Source: Siphonodentalium dalli (Eukaryota > Mollusca > Scaphopoda > Gadilida > Siphonodentaliidae). Taken from it: DNA of 64,000 nt. The position numbers and the translations under genes are program-made. Shown here one piece after another: positions 1 through 11,639 of the stretch. Where the stretch lies: positions 156,546,875 through 156,610,874 of the forward strand of contig CP136062.1 of NCBI GenBank assembly GCA_032622095.1, read 5' to 3'. The notes beneath the pieces are model-generated. The model saw only the letters and a program-made list of their open reading frames with translations. It was not told where the DNA came from and searched no databases. The number at the start of each line of letters is the position of its first letter. Positions within the stretch are counted from its first letter, which is position 1.

Positions 1-1900
1 TGCAAAGGAATCTTCTTGACACAGTTTAAAGAAAACCGTCAGTATAGTATCTCACGGTGATATTGCTGCGTTATCGGTGGGTAGAATAAACCCGCTGACC
101 ATTTTCCAACTGGACAGCAAGTTGTTGGATGGCAGGATGTCGTTCGTGGATTGGAAATCCAGATATCCTCCACAAAGCTTCATTGCTGCTTATATATCGG
201 CCCATCTGGTATTGGGTAACTTCATCGTGGACATCTTGCTGAAGTGCATGCATAGCAGCATCCGATGTTTTGTTGTCGCCTTCGAGCAATTCGCGCTTAA
301 CACATGTTTCTCGATAAGTAACCCAGACGATGCCATCCACAGTCCGGTGATCTGCAAAAACGTGGGAGGTGGGACCCTTGACTTCATGTAGTAGTCTTAA
401 ATGGAAACATTCATGTTGGCTGGAATGGACGGTGTATACTCTCCCTATAGTAGTGTCGTGTCTAATTACAGCATTGTATTCTACTACAGAACCTCGTTTT
501 CTTCTATTCCATATGTTGTTACGCTACGTGCAATAGGATTGTACCTGGTGATAAAACAACGTTTGTGCCAAGGAATCTTCCTGACACAGTGCTATTGCCT
601 GATTTGCAGCATTATCGGCGGTAAAATAAACCCGCTGACCATTTTCCAAATGGACAGCAAACTGCTAGATGCCATGATGTTGTTAGTGGACTAAAATTTC
701 AAATATCCCATAAAACCTTCATTGTTGTGTATATATCTGATTGCTTTTAAACCACCGTCTCCAGGTCTCCTTCGCATGTAAGAAGGATACTCATCCTCGG
801 CTGTTTTAGTCTCCAGAATAAACGATTCGCAGTACCGTTTCTTGCACTTATTGTCTTTCATACACGGTGATTTGTGTTTATTGGAATTGAATGGACCGTG
901 TACCATTATTGTGTGTCTCGACAATGTCGAAGAGCCATCTGTCTGTTGCAGGATATGGAATCTCTGCCGATATGATGGATTCAAGCTGGTTGGATTGAAT
1001 TTTGGTGATGAGCCAAATCAAAATATGCGCATGCGGCAACGAATTCTATGGTGGACTTTTGGCACCGCACTGGTCCGGCAATTTGGGACATTGTCATGAG
1101 GTCCATTACTTTCAGTACTAGGTGGAATGTCAGTGAGATAATATCTGTGACGTAAGTTTGACCAAGTAGAAGCTCACATTGTGTTTCCTTCCATTTTGAA
1201 TTACATGTGATTGTTATAAGTAGATCGGATCGGTCGTAATGCCGAACAAAGGTCATGGCATGAAATGACAGGCATAAAAGTCCATACAAGAGACGGTCTT
1301 TCTATAGTTTCACCTGCCTGTGGAATTCCAAAGTGATAACCCTCTTCCCCATTCACAAACAACAGAGGATACAATAGGACATCATGCTATCTGTGTTTCG
1401 ATGTTGCGTCTGAGATTATTATATCTGCATTTTAAAACAATATCCCTGGTTTCATATACCCAACTAGTCACGATCACAGCTACTTCGTTGCATTACGGTG
1501 CATTAAAACGGCGAGCATGCTCTCCAGATTGAACATTGTCAGCATCAATGACGACTTCTTGTTCTTGTCTATGTGCACATTCCAAGGTGTACTTAGACCT
1601 TTGAACGCTATTGGTTGAATGTGGCATGTTCTGTAATTTCACAATGATATCAAATCGTGTTCCTTGGTTTCCGTTGTATCTACTCTGCGTCTGGCTCTGA
1701 GGATCTCGCACAAAGTAAAGTTGTAGATATCGAGGTTGTTCGTCAGGCAGCGGCTGGAGGGATCCGAATATGTGGTAAACCTGCCCTTGGACTTTATATA
1801 TAGGCATACACCCTCCTTCCCCGTTGATATTGGGTCCTATCGATGTTATCTGAACTGCGATATTATAGTTGAATGTTATTCAGAAAATGTTTCTATTCGG
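1..1900 (-). pseudogene. Decayed Helitron Rep-helicase gene, copy 1 (Rep half; C-terminal part outside window)
   Basis: On the minus strand the RepHel order is recognisable across shifting frames. The N-terminal Helitron-like domain lies at about 1807-1493, with KVQGQVYH and HARRFNAP. Next come a segment reading YPLLFVNGEEGYHFGIPQAG near 1390-1310 and LLITITCNSKW near 1230-1190. The HUH endonuclease motif, LPHAHIL, is at 1043-1022, followed by MVHGPF...SPCMKD...KKRY near 900-830 and DEVTQYQMGRYISSNEALWR near 240-170. In this family the HUH-Y2 Rep nicks and joins single strands for rolling-circle-like transposition, and a fused Pif1-type helicase unwinds. Several frameshifts and stops show that it cannot be translated whole. 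An internal ~560-bp tandem duplication repeats the linker between Rep and helicase. Identification is by family motifs and is secure; the exact ends are not. Confidence 0.9.
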
Positions 1901-2496
1901 GCGTGGTGCCCACCAGAAGACAAATCAAAGGCTCCGGTGGTTCTAGACGCATGGTTATTCTCATCGTTCAGATATGTACCCCACATAATATATAATATAA
2001 AAAAAACTGCTGTGTTGAGAGCCCCATGCTATTATAATTAAACTGTATAATTGAATAATGCGCATATCGTTCTACAGAGGTACATATACGCGGTTCGTTC
2101 TAGATGAAACTTCCGAGCCGAACACTGAAACAAACGCAAAAAAATGTATTGATGTCAATTTTTCCCCCATTTGTGGCCAAATTATCCACCACATAATTAA
2201 TTATGTTGTGCATCAGCGACACTTTTTAGAAACGTTTGTCTTATCTATTATGGTCTTAATCCAATTAACCGACACCAATTCCCGTTCAGTATATCATGTA
2301 GACGTCTACATATCAGTTTCTATGAAAATCGTTGAATTAGTTTTATCAATTGTGTTGCTCCTCGTCCGTGATATCAATTCCTGACCCAAAATGGAAGCCA
2401 TCCGGAACATTTATGCTACGTCATTAGTGTTCGTATAGCACATATATCTACATATACGTTTGGGGACATCCAGGATACAAATGTGTTGTCAATCTT
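1901..2496. other. Helitron 5' flank, no gene recognised
   Basis: A 108-codon plus-strand reading frame (2058-2384) is open in both copies, but it matches nothing I recognise and lies directly upstream of the Helitron N-terminus. It is probably part of the element's 5' region or chance. The copy 2 equivalent is 41311-41907. Confidence 0.4.
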
Positions 2497-2710
2497 GGTG
2501 GTTCGCCCCATCATTGACTTCGGCGGTGGAACTTTTGCAACTTTAAATCATACCTTAAATTCCATGTACAATGGACATGACTATATATAGGTTTGGTGGA
2601 AATCTAAATTGACATCAGCAAAGCGTGTATCATGTTTGAGCTCTTTCACTGATGCATAACTGTGACATCGACTTTCTTATCCTTAAACCAAACCATTAGA
2701 CTCCCTATAA
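2497..2710 (-). repeat. Dispersed repeat C, member 1 (inverted relative to 16780-16985)
   Basis: This stretch is a diverged reverse complement of 16780-16985. Shared anchors include AACTTTAAATCATACC, CCATGTACAAT, GTATCATGTT, TGACATCGACT and AAACCATTAGACTCCCTATA. The duplicated block therefore holds an inverted pair about 14 kb apart. No protein is evident; it is probably an old non-autonomous transposon or a piece of a larger repeat. Copy 2 equivalent: about 41908-42120. Confidence 0.75.
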
Positions 2711-3290
2711 TCGATTACAGAATATTTTTTTTTATAAATGTGTGGTCTGTGTCATTTGGGGACCTTTAAACTACACCATTAATGCCACAATGATGGAGCT
2801 GGCTAACGACTCGTCAACTTAGCATTTCAATAACCCCCAAGGCAAGTATGCAAGGATGACTCGCATTTAATGTCCACAAATTTGAAGGACAGCGAACGAA
2901 AGAAATGATTTATTCCACCGAGCCCGTTTCTTATACCATTGAATTGTATGATAAATGTGTTTTGGGAGGTCTATTTTACTTTAAACAGTTAACCATATAT
3001 ACCGCGTTCATATATCTAATGGTGGTATCTTAATAACAGGGTCGTTTGATTCTATATTTTATGGAAATACTAATAATGCAACACGTTCGAAAGAGATTCA
3101 TAGAATTGTGGGTTGTTGTTGCTGCTGAAAATGTTCATGGGGAGTGATAGACCATCAGTAATGATAACGATATGGTACAAGTCTGAGTTAAGAATAAGAT
3201 TGGAATGGGCTTAGAGTAGTCATATCGGTTATCACAGGTAGAGTTTATAGTTTTGTTTAGAATGAGCTGTTCGTATTTTTGAATGACTCG
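2711..3290. other. No feature recognised
   Basis: AT-rich sequence without a convincing reading frame, RNA gene or repeat that I can name. Copy 2 equivalent: about 42121-42700. Confidence 0.5.
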
Positions 3291-3293
3291 GTG

Positions 3294-3338
3294 TACTCGC
3301 ACCAACGGGCTGAAGGCCGTTGGTACTTGCGCGAGTTA
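3294..3338. repeat. Short imperfect palindrome
   Basis: ACCAACGG and CCGTTGGT flank a short loop. An outer ACTCGC and GCGAGT pair outside them, with extra bases on one side. One loop base differs in copy 2 (about 42704-42748) and the stem is unchanged. It lies inside a 99-codon open frame (3283-3582) of no recognised family. Confidence 0.6.
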
Positions 3339-3771
3339 TTGCTATATATCCATTGCTCTTGTTAGTCTGACAACATTGGATCATTCAACGTGGCAATTTA
3401 CAAACTTAGTTGGCGAAATGCTTTGTCCTAGATATGTATATATGTACTTCTGCAACTTTGTACAGTGGGTTCGGGTGTTATATCAGGGGATCCACAAAGA
3501 CACTTGTGGGTTGTCAAGCTGCAGGTATCATTTAATGACTGGAGAGGCGAATTCCTTTCGGATGTCGCTGATCATGAGGTAATGGTCGTTGTCCTCTATG
3601 TGCCCATATAATCAGTACGGGTGGTGGTCGGCGATGAAATGTGTGTATGTGTGATCATTTAAATCACTACAGTTGAGTCTGGGCGGGTGTGGTTAATATG
3701 TGTTTGCCTGGTATTAGCTTCATACTAATGTTGGTTAACTCCCTGGTCCCCATTTAGGAACTCTGTAAATT

Positions 3772-4137
3772 ATGCCAGGGATGCATAACTTGTTTCGTTG
3801 TGGTCGATATTATTCCATAGGTCTATTGTTGAGGGAATTGAAGGCAGCGGAGCCGAACGTCGAGGCTTGGGGGAATTGGCCTGTCGGGTCTAAACATTTG
3901 TTATTTGAAAGCTTGTTGGGGTATCAGAGGCTTGCCGGACATCATTTTGTCCCCACCCGGTTTCCTTGTCATCGGAGAAACTTTGAGCCTTCGCAGCAAC
4001 GTGAACTATCGATCTTTTCCAAGAGGGTGGTATTTGCAATTGATCTGGGGGGAATAGTTTGGTTAGGGATCTTCTTCCTGGATTATATGGTACGGTCGTT
4101 GGTTGGAGTATCCATGAGGTTATTCACTTTCTCATAA
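3772..4137 (+). CDS. Hypothetical 121-codon open reading frame, copy 1
   Basis: I do not recognise this product. It starts MPGMHNLFRCGRYYSIGLLL, contains a basic, aromatic middle (residues about 60-80) and ends in a hydrophobic stretch (about residues 88-115, IDLGGIVWLGIFFLDYMV) that could be a membrane segment. It stays open in the second duplicate despite a 12-nt length difference and several substitutions. That is mildly suggestive of coding, but at 1-1.5 percent divergence chance retention is likely. No splice, promoter or family evidence supports it, and it may be a fragment of a transposon protein or a chance frame. Confidence 0.2.
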   Translation: MPGMHNLFRCGRYYSIGLLLRELKAAEPNVEAWGNWPVGSKHLLFESLLGYQRLAGHHFVPTRFPCHRRNFEPSQQRELSIFSKRVVFAIDLGGIVWLGIFFLDYMVRSLVGVSMRLFTFS

Positions 4138-4139
4138 AT

Positions 4140-4704
4140 TAAAATTTTTATGAAGTGTCGGCTCGTTTGCCTACATTGGTGCTCGGCGTAATCAATCATG
4201 TATTGTTTGTCATTTTTGTTTGCTGATGTTTTGGTATTCTTCTTAATAGTTTTGTGTGCATGGGTTTCACGTTGTTCATCTCTACTTTGAGGTGATTTGC
4301 GCACTCTGTAGTAGATTGCATAGCTGATTTAAAGAAAACCTTATGAATGCATAGATGTATTGACAGCCATAGTTTGTACGTTTCGGATGACATAGCATAT
4401 TGTTTGTGTCGCCGGCGTCATCCCGGATTTGTGAACATCTGGCCACTTCCATAGCCGTCGATCGCAAATGAGTAGTAGGTCCTCGGTCGATCGAGATTTG
4501 GGAGGCCGTCTGACCAAGTCAAGTGACGAAATGTCCTTTCTTTTTGTTGTAATTGAACTGTATATCATATTATTACTCATTTTACCTTGTGTGTCTGCAG
4601 TTGTATTCCGTTTTCCCGGATACTTAGTTTATATACTGTCTATTGCACGGAAGCGAGGAATATCGTCCAGAGAACTACGATGTTAGGTATAAGTAAAATT
4701 TGGC
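4140..4704. other. No feature recognised
   Basis: Short overlapping frames occur on both strands, all under 80 codons and mutually antisense. None resembles a known family. Copy 2 equivalent: 43561-44126. Confidence 0.45.
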
Positions 4705-6375
4705 GGATGGTCAATCTTTCGTTTTTTTAGTTGCCAAATGAAAATAAAAGCAGATGATCGACAACTATCCCAGCAGACACCTCGGACTACCCATCGAATT
4801 ATGGTCGGGCCAAAGACTGGTACATAGCCGGAGCGGTGACCCGTTAGTCATTGCTTATACCAGCCTCTTGGTACATCACCACAATGAGACAGGCGTTAGC
4901 AGTACACTGTTGAAACATTTATAAGTCATGAAGACGAAATTAACGGCACAACATACATGATACACAGAACACACAACTAGATACCAGAAAAAAAAAATAA
5001 CAGGTGGCAGAAATTTAATCTGAAACACTGTGAGTGTCGTGACTAGCCGATTGATTGAGCCGGATCAACTCAACCACCCGTATTGAAGAGATGTAGAACC
5101 AAAGAGGACCATGAGCTAAGCCATTACCACAGGTCGATGTCTCACTTGACATGGCTGCCCTAGTATTCACAGAACTCCTGCACCACACATCAAGGGATGC
5201 ACCCCTCGGCAAAAGTGGACCACTTTAGGGTAAATCTTTACGGGATTCTTAATAAGTGAACCTATTCTACCCGGGTCCATACGGGGATGATTTCTTTATT
5301 ATGATCAATTGGCAGCAAGCAATACAAAAATAGTGGTATATGTGGAGACAAATAAGTGTTGATAGAGATCACATGGTGAATATCCATGCACTCCTAATGG
5401 CGATTCCTCAATAAATCACCCGAATAGCTTAAAGTGAAATGGGTTTTGTATCAGATGCTGAAATGCGTCTACGATTATGTTAACTTGTCGGATTGCAATA
5501 GCTGTTCAACATAATTATAACAAGGCAATTTTGAAAGTCACGTGTGAAACTAAAGACAAACTATGCATAGATGTCTGAAATATCAGAGCTCGTGGAACTA
5601 TGTATGATATGACACTGATATGGACAGGAATGTCACCCCAATAGCCTCGGGTGGTATTCCGTTCTCGATCGGGCGATACACATCCGCGTTGCACTCAAGC
5701 ACTAGCGACAACTGTATACTGTACTTACATATTTGCCCAAACACGTCTCGTCTTGCTCTCGTTTCCATCGATCACACCTACGCGACTATAGATATAAAGA
5801 ACCATATTCGACATTGGTATGCGACTTATGCATGATGGCATATTAACGATGTATCCATCGGCGGCATGAATGTGGCAATAATTATTCCCCCAATACCCAT
5901 CTTACAATTGGGTATACATAAGGACTTGATAAAGCATACTGAGGTGTGAGATGATAACATAAGAGAGGATAGCACAAGTCTGAGTATTTTAAGTCCTCTC
6001 CTCTAAGTTTTTCAGTCTTCTAGAACCAAGAGCGTTTGGTGGGAAGATTCCATTGCACGATATTTGAAAGTAGAAATAATTCATCACATTGCTCTTTTAA
6101 ATTTTACAATTATTTTGTCCTTTAACGTACATATATAATGAACTAACTTGTGTCCCTTCTCTGGTATGCAGTCAGCAACAACCTGCTAAACCGAGGGGTG
6201 ACATGTGACATTGGCATCCGGTGTATGATGTACAGCTGAAATGCGGGCATATAACTATACTTCAGTAATGCAGAATATTAACTCACCAGTACAAGGTAAC
6301 AGTCCGTTACACCCTATTTCCCAGAACAAAGTACCAGTAGTGTACGCTTGAGGATGTTCTTGGGACGGAGACTCG
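4705..6375 (+). repeat. Dispersed element A, copy 1 (~1.67 kb, unclassified)
   Basis: Homologous in the same orientation to element B at 12610-14180. Shared landmarks include a TTTTTTTAGTTGCCA start region, GATGATCGACAACTATCC, a block around 5015-5215 whose minus strand reads SSETSTCGNGLAHGPLW in both members, and a block around 5620-5800 whose plus strand reads MDRNVTP and SIDHTYATIDIKN. The retained similarity of these short frames may only reflect nucleotide homology. I see no transposase, reverse transcriptase or clear terminal repeats, so the class is unknown. Confidence 0.8.
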
Positions 6376-6651
6376 TGATACGAGAATACCGATTTCTGGT
6401 TTCGCAGTAACGACACAGGTTATTTCTTTGATTGTTCATCATTCGCACGTTAGGTTGATTTTACAACTATTTATTTATATTATTCTCACATTGTTTGATA
6501 TCACACTGCCGTTATGGTACATTCATACGCTTGCAATATTGCACTGAAAACTGCAGAAATGCCAGCTGTAAAATAGTCAAAACGGATTTTTGTGACAGTT
6601 GTCAACCAATAAGCTTTAACAATGATCATGTAGAACTGCGATTTTTTGCAT
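6376..6651. other. No feature recognised
   Basis: Spacer between element A and the SINE, with nothing identified. Copy 2 equivalent: 45795-46070. Confidence 0.45.
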
Positions 6652-6945
6652 GATTGCTGATTGATTGGTTTGGGTTTAAGGTCACTTTCAGCAGCCAAGA
6701 CCATAATACGACATTGCCAGTTTTAGTGGTGGATGAAATCCGCACATTTACGGCTAATCTAAACTCTCGTCGGCCATGTGCGGCAAACCACTGGCCATCG
6801 GCGAGTGATTGGCAACTCCACCAGATAACGATTTCAAGTTAGAATGTCCATGATGGAAATATCTGGATTTGAACCCTCATCGCCAGCGCTGGAGGGCGAG
6901 TCGGCTTGGAGTTGTACCCCTATCCGACTGAGCCATCGATACACC
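6652..6945 (-). mobile_element. tRNA-derived SINE, copy 1
   Basis: Read on the minus strand, the element opens with an internal Pol III promoter. The A box TGGCTCAGTCGG is the complement of 6924-6935, and the B box GGGTTCAAATCC is the complement of 6865-6876. A non-tRNA body of about 200 bp follows, ending in an ATCAATCA-type tail near 6652-6670. The tRNA head does not fold as a good cloverleaf: the T stem has mismatches and the anticodon arm is irregular. It is therefore a SINE head rather than a tRNA gene. I cannot assign the SINE family by eye. Confidence 0.7.
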
Positions 6946-7822
6946 CGCGTGATTGCTGATATCGCTGAGCTATTTACAATTATATTAAGAATACAGTGCG
7001 TGTTGGTATTCTTATGCCGGTCAAAATAATGTCACTTGATATGTTGGAATGTGAGATCGACACGGCCAGCGCCATCGATGGGATGCTGCTGATATATATA
7101 TACGAGTACCATAAATGTTACATAGAGATGAGATGGTGCGCCCGCACTTGGCTCAACGAAGAAATGCGGCGACTTTCTGACCTTCGATAAATCGCAGTGT
7201 AAGTCACCCTTGTAACATACATACACTATTTAATCTGAATCTGTATTATCAAACTTTCCAACTATTGGACATTCCCATCGTAACACAACCAATGGTTGAG
7301 AAGTCTCAACTGATTGCTGCATTTCAGTCAAAAATTCGGTCCTTCAGTCTAAATACACAATAATTCTCTTTGTTATATCAAATTATCAGCACAAAATTCA
7401 AAATAGTTTCGTCGGAAATTTCCAATTAATGTTGTGTCAGGCATTAAATGTCAAACTGTTGTACTCTTGGAAATCCACCCTGACACATGTCCCTGGTGGT
7501 AAGTATTGCATTGATTGAAATATAGGTTTATAAAAATACTTGAGTATGTTCATATATAGTAACTAATTGGGCTATCCGGCGTTGTCCATGCGAGTTAGAA
7601 TGTATTTTTGATATGCTTTATTTGAGTACTAAATTTACATAATCATAGCCTACACACAATAATTTACTGCATAGGTGTATATATGTATACATATGTATAT
7701 ATGATTGATGTATCAATGTCAAAGAATAACCATTGCCACTGCTGTCAAGACCCCCACCATGACAAAAGCAATTTTCAACACAACTTTATTACATCAATGC
7801 AGTGTTTAAGATAATCGCTAGA
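6946..7822. other. No gene recognised; short AT dinucleotide runs
   Basis: Holds short TATATG/TATATA runs near 7680-7705 (shorter in copy 2, near 47095-47115) and no convincing coding sequence. Copy 2 equivalent: 46365-47231. Confidence 0.45.
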
Positions 7823-8221
7823 CTATGTTCGCCCGGGTTCTAACCCAAACATATTCGAAAATCTGCACCTCTCAATGTGCCATTCCGATCGATACATTGC
7901 CATTTCGATAATAAATGAGAAACTGTCCAAGCTCATTGAATTAAGCACATTTGAAACAACGAATACCCATACTGAGTTATTGCCTCCATAAATCTTACGT
8001 TTGGTGAAGTTGGCGACAATGTTAGTGTCCATTCTGCCAGCCCCCGTCACCCTAGCTCCCAATTTTCTGATTTGAGAAGTACCACTATTATGCCACGTCA
8101 TGAGAGTGCTCGCGTATAACGGAGAAGCGTATACATGCATAATTAAGTACGACACTCGCCGATACCAAAATGTTATATCAACGCCCCTCCCCGATACACA
8201 ATTCGTATCAAGGACAACCAC
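7823..8221 (-). CDS. Hypothetical 132-codon open reading frame, copy 1
   Basis: An open minus-strand frame starting MVVLDTNCVSGRGVD. I recognise no domain. The middle reads SQIRKLGARVTGAGRMDTN and the C-terminus MFGLEPGRT. The same 132-codon frame is open in copy 2 (47232-47630) with three substitutions in the protein. It has no signal peptide and no splice evidence, and it is followed by an A-rich tract on the plus strand. Either a chance frame or a transposon remnant is likely. Confidence 0.2.
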   Translation of the reverse strand: MVVLDTNCVSGRGVDITFWYRRVSYLIMHVYASPLYASTLMTWHNSGTSQIRKLGARVTGAGRMDTNIVANFTKRKIYGGNNSVWVFVVSNVLNSMSLDSFSFIIEMAMYRSEWHIERCRFSNMFGLEPGRT

Positions 8222-8254
8222 TAATTCATCATTTGGGAATAAATTATTTGATAA

Positions 8255-8345
8255 AATACTAATTTAAAAAAAATAAATAAATACTAAAACAAAATACAGA
8301 CCCAAAAAAAAGAATAATAATATGCATAAGAAAGAGTATAACAGC
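8255..8345. repeat. A-rich low-complexity tract
   Basis: Runs of A interrupted by AATA and AACA. Length differs between the duplicates (copy 2 near 47665-47735). Confidence 0.8.
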
Positions 8346-8590
8346 AAAATCACTCAACATTATATTAAGACAAATCAAAACAATTGTGGTGCAAAATAAG
8401 GAAATGTCCGATAAAAATGACTGGACAATTTCTTAAATGAGACCATTAAATTGGGTGGATAATAATTGAATTAACTTACTGGAAATTCCCAACTTATCCC
8501 AAGTCCGCTAAGTTAGATATATTGTAGGCCCATGTACCTATCATCGCCACTCTCCAATGGATTAAAATTTTCCAACTAGTACTTCATTCC

Positions 8591-8815
8591 GTCCAGCTGA
8601 TGGAAACTCCCAAATTGACACCCCTATAATAAAGGTTCGAATGGTTTCCAAATGATGACCATTCTGTCCAGATGTTGGAAACCTCAACAAATACCCCAAT
8701 AATAAAGGTTCGAATGGTTTCCAGCTGATGACCATTCTGTCCAGATGTTGAAAACTCCCCAACTGACACCCCTATAATAAAGGTTCGAAAGGTTTTCAGC
8801 TGATGACAATTCAAT
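8591..8815 (-). repeat. Minisatellite, three units of ~73-75 bp, copy 1
   Basis: Units start at GTCCAG at 8591, 8666 and 8739. Each contains ATAATAAAGGTTCGAA and a GATGACcATTC segment, and a fourth degenerate unit start follows. The overlapping minus-strand frames here are a by-product of the period, not genes. Confidence 0.92.
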
Positions 8816-9439
8816 CCAAACAGTTGACCGAAATTAGGATATCATTCCAATTTTGGTCCAAAAATAGAAGAATTAAAACAATTTCAACCATTTTTAGTTT
8901 AAACATATTTATTTGTCTAATCTATATAACCCATGACATATAACACATATATTGTGGAATTGGAGGACAGGTGCTAAATCACTTATGGGTACCCATCTCC
9001 CATATCACTGATAAATATATAATTAGTAATAGCAAACCAACTTGACTACAAAACAAGTTGAACATATCACCGGTCACCCCCACCATTTTTGTCATGTTCC
9101 TCCAACTAACTTACCAGGCATGGATGACATTTCCAACTGCTAAACGTTTTACCAAGGTTGCAGGTGAGACACCAAATACAAGTTTGTGAAACCCGAGTTC
9201 CAACTTTAAAACAACCCGTTTGTTTTAAACTTGATATCCAGTCTAAATATAACGGTGAATGCTCAGCAATTGACATGGATTTCACAATTTCATTCGTCAC
9301 CGAACGGATATTAATAGTCTCAGAACAGGTGAGTGGCCACATGTGAGACTCATACATGGGGTGACTATATGGTTTTTGTTGTGGTGGAGGATTTCATCTT
9401 CTAATTCCAATCTGCATCCCACCAAATTCCCAACTATAG

Positions 9440-11045
9440 AGAAAACGGACGACACGACGCTCGTACTTGTTGGTTCTGAAAATAGTCTACGTGAATCGTA
9501 CTTAACACTGGACGAATTTGCTCGGATATCGGGTCTGCGCATAAATCCTGAAAAATATCAAGCAGTCATGGATAGGGATAGGGTCACAAAATAAAATACG
9601 ACAAGCTATTACGGAACTAAACCTGTCTACTGTAAGCATTTAAAAAAAATTAGGGATACATTTCGACACTAATTTAATAATCATGAATATAAAATACAAT
9701 GATAGACTCGAAGATATAGAAAAGATCACAAACATTTGGAAACACAGACTCCTGACCCCTTTAGGTAGAATAACAGTTGTCAAATCCCTCATCTTACCAA
9801 AATCGACCCACTTATTTATAACTCTTCCACGTCCAGATACAGCTTTTTTGAAAGCCCTAAATACCTGTTTATACAATTTCATTTCGAATTCCAAACGTGA
9901 TAGAATAAAAAGCAAACAACTATGTGCCGACCATATGCGCGGAGGTTTGAAGATGATTAATGTTGAAAACTTTGAGAGCGCCATGAAAATTAACTGGATA
10001 CGACGCTTGATTTGCAAACAATCGAAATGGGCTTCATTGTGCAATACCACCCCTTTCTTAAACGACCCACTATCTCTCACTTACCATGCAAATTATATTG
10101 TAAAGCAAACAAACAAGTTCGCAAATCCATTCTAGAGAGATGATTTCGGCGCATGGTGTAAACTTATGCGATCAAATAATTCAAATAATAATATTATGGC
10201 CTCAAATATCTGGAATAATCCGAATATAAAAATCGGAGGTTCGTCGATCAACTTTAAATCTTGGAGAGATGCGGGGATATATTTTATAAATGATCAATTC
10301 CAACCAGATAGTAAATGCCATACCCCATATACATTATATTCAACTTTCAACATCGTGTCGATTTCATAACAATCAGCAACACAATACGTCATATACTGTC
10401 ATTGGCAAGTTCTCTTAATCAACCCTTAATTCGTGTACCCTGCACATGCCCACACAATAATCTTCCTCCGATACTCCGTGACTTAAAAGGCGGACATTAT
10501 TTTACACAATTCTAGCAAGTGGGAACACTATGCCGAATGCATGCCAAAAATGGGAATCCGAAATAGGCGAATAGATAGAAAATTGGGAAGATTATTTGAG
10601 CATTCCCTTTAAAATCGGTACGAAATTACAGTGGCTCCAATTCAGAATCAATACACGAATTATTAGTACCAATACATTTCTGAAGGTGGCTAACATTCGA
10701 GTCGATGGTTTTTGTAATCGCTGTCAAAACATACAAGAAACAAATACTAATATTTGCTGGGATTGTCCCCATGTCCAAACTTTTATAAACGAAATTTTAA
10801 CATGGACAAGAAACAACCAATTCCCCGTTGATCTACAAAAAATAATATCATTTTCGGTATAGTTCATGAACACAAAAAAGTTATATTTTCCTGCTGGTTT
10901 TGAAACAATATATGTATAGAACAAAATTCACGCCCATGCAGTTGTCTCGCTTGTTCCTTTGTGATGTCAAATTTAGATATGAATGCGAGAGATACAGCGC
11001 AAAATGTAATATGAATCGTGACTTCGATAACCAGTGGCTGACACT
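9440..11045 (+). pseudogene. Tx1/L1-like LINE ORF2, 3' half, copy 1
   Basis: A 5'-truncated non-LTR retrotransposon. The first recognisable piece, DDTTLVLVGSENSL (about 9446-9490), is the end of the reverse transcriptase palm, following a degraded YADD-type motif. Next comes FARISGLRINPEK. The thumb and post-RT region lies at 9683-10135, with LTPLGRITVVKSLILPK and GGLKM. A segment NIKIGGSSINFKSWRDAGIY follows at about 10220-10280. The C-terminal Cys/His region FCNRCQN...CWDCPH lies at about 10710-10780. A degraded tail reaches about 11045. Stops and frameshifts separate the pieces. Intact relatives reverse-transcribe their RNA at nicked target DNA. The family call rests on motif order; the exact clade is inferred. 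Confidence 0.85.
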
Positions 11046-11125
11046 TCGATATGCCTTAAAAATTCTGTGAAATTGTGGATATTGCTCAATAAACTAGAAA
11101 CAAAACTGAACTAATGTGGGTATCT
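11046..11125 (+). pseudogene. Short LINE reverse-transcriptase fragment
   Basis: The stretch reads, with one frame change, LLNKLETKTELMWVSKRSN. This resembles the NKLKLNxDKTE region of CR1/L2/Jockey-type reverse transcriptases and also the fragment at 14323 onward. It is too short and decayed to classify. The duplicate lies near 50465-50545. Confidence 0.45.
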
Positions 11126-11639
11126 AAACGCAGCAACTGTGTTTAGACAAAGCCATGAATTATACCAAAATTAAACAAAATACATACAAATAAAAACACA
11201 GAAACCAGAGCGAGAGTGCTCGATTGCGGTCGGAACCATTAAGAAACTGACCATTGTGCAAACACAGATAACACATAATATCAAAATAGACAACAATACT
11301 GCTTTGAGAACAGCCAAGATATAAAACCTGTATAAAATTAGACAGCAAAATTTAATTTAATTTAACAAGGCTCCGGCATATAACATTTGAAGTAGCTGGC
11401 AAATAAACCTCATGAATGGTTGATAATATATTTATAATCTGTTGAATATGGGGTCAATTCAACAAGTTGATAATTGGTTAGTTGACTCAGTAGTTGATCC
11501 CTCGCCCAACAGCCAGCCTCCCTCCACATAGCATACATGGTATCCACTTCCCTCCATGTTAACATGTTCTCTCGAAGCATAGCATCGAACATTAAAAACT
11601 CAAAGATCAAACGCTGTTTCCGAGAGTCAAAGATTTGAC
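11126..11639. other. No feature recognised
   Basis: AT-rich spacer. Copy 2 has two deletions here, of about 30 bp (near 50632) and 43 bp (near 50946), relative to copy 1. There is no gene evidence. Confidence 0.45.

Noticed and set aside
71-391. A 104-codon plus-strand frame (also at 39492-39806)
   Set aside because: It is antisense to the Helitron segment DEVTQYQMGRYISSNEALWR, which is the meaningful reading.
6860-6945. A functional tRNA gene on the minus strand
   Set aside because: A and B boxes are good, but the T stem and anticodon arm do not pair properly and a SINE body follows.
8562-8814. Two overlapping minus-strand frames with repeated peptide phrases
   Set aside because: They are produced by the ~75-bp minisatellite; the same phrases appear in two frames.
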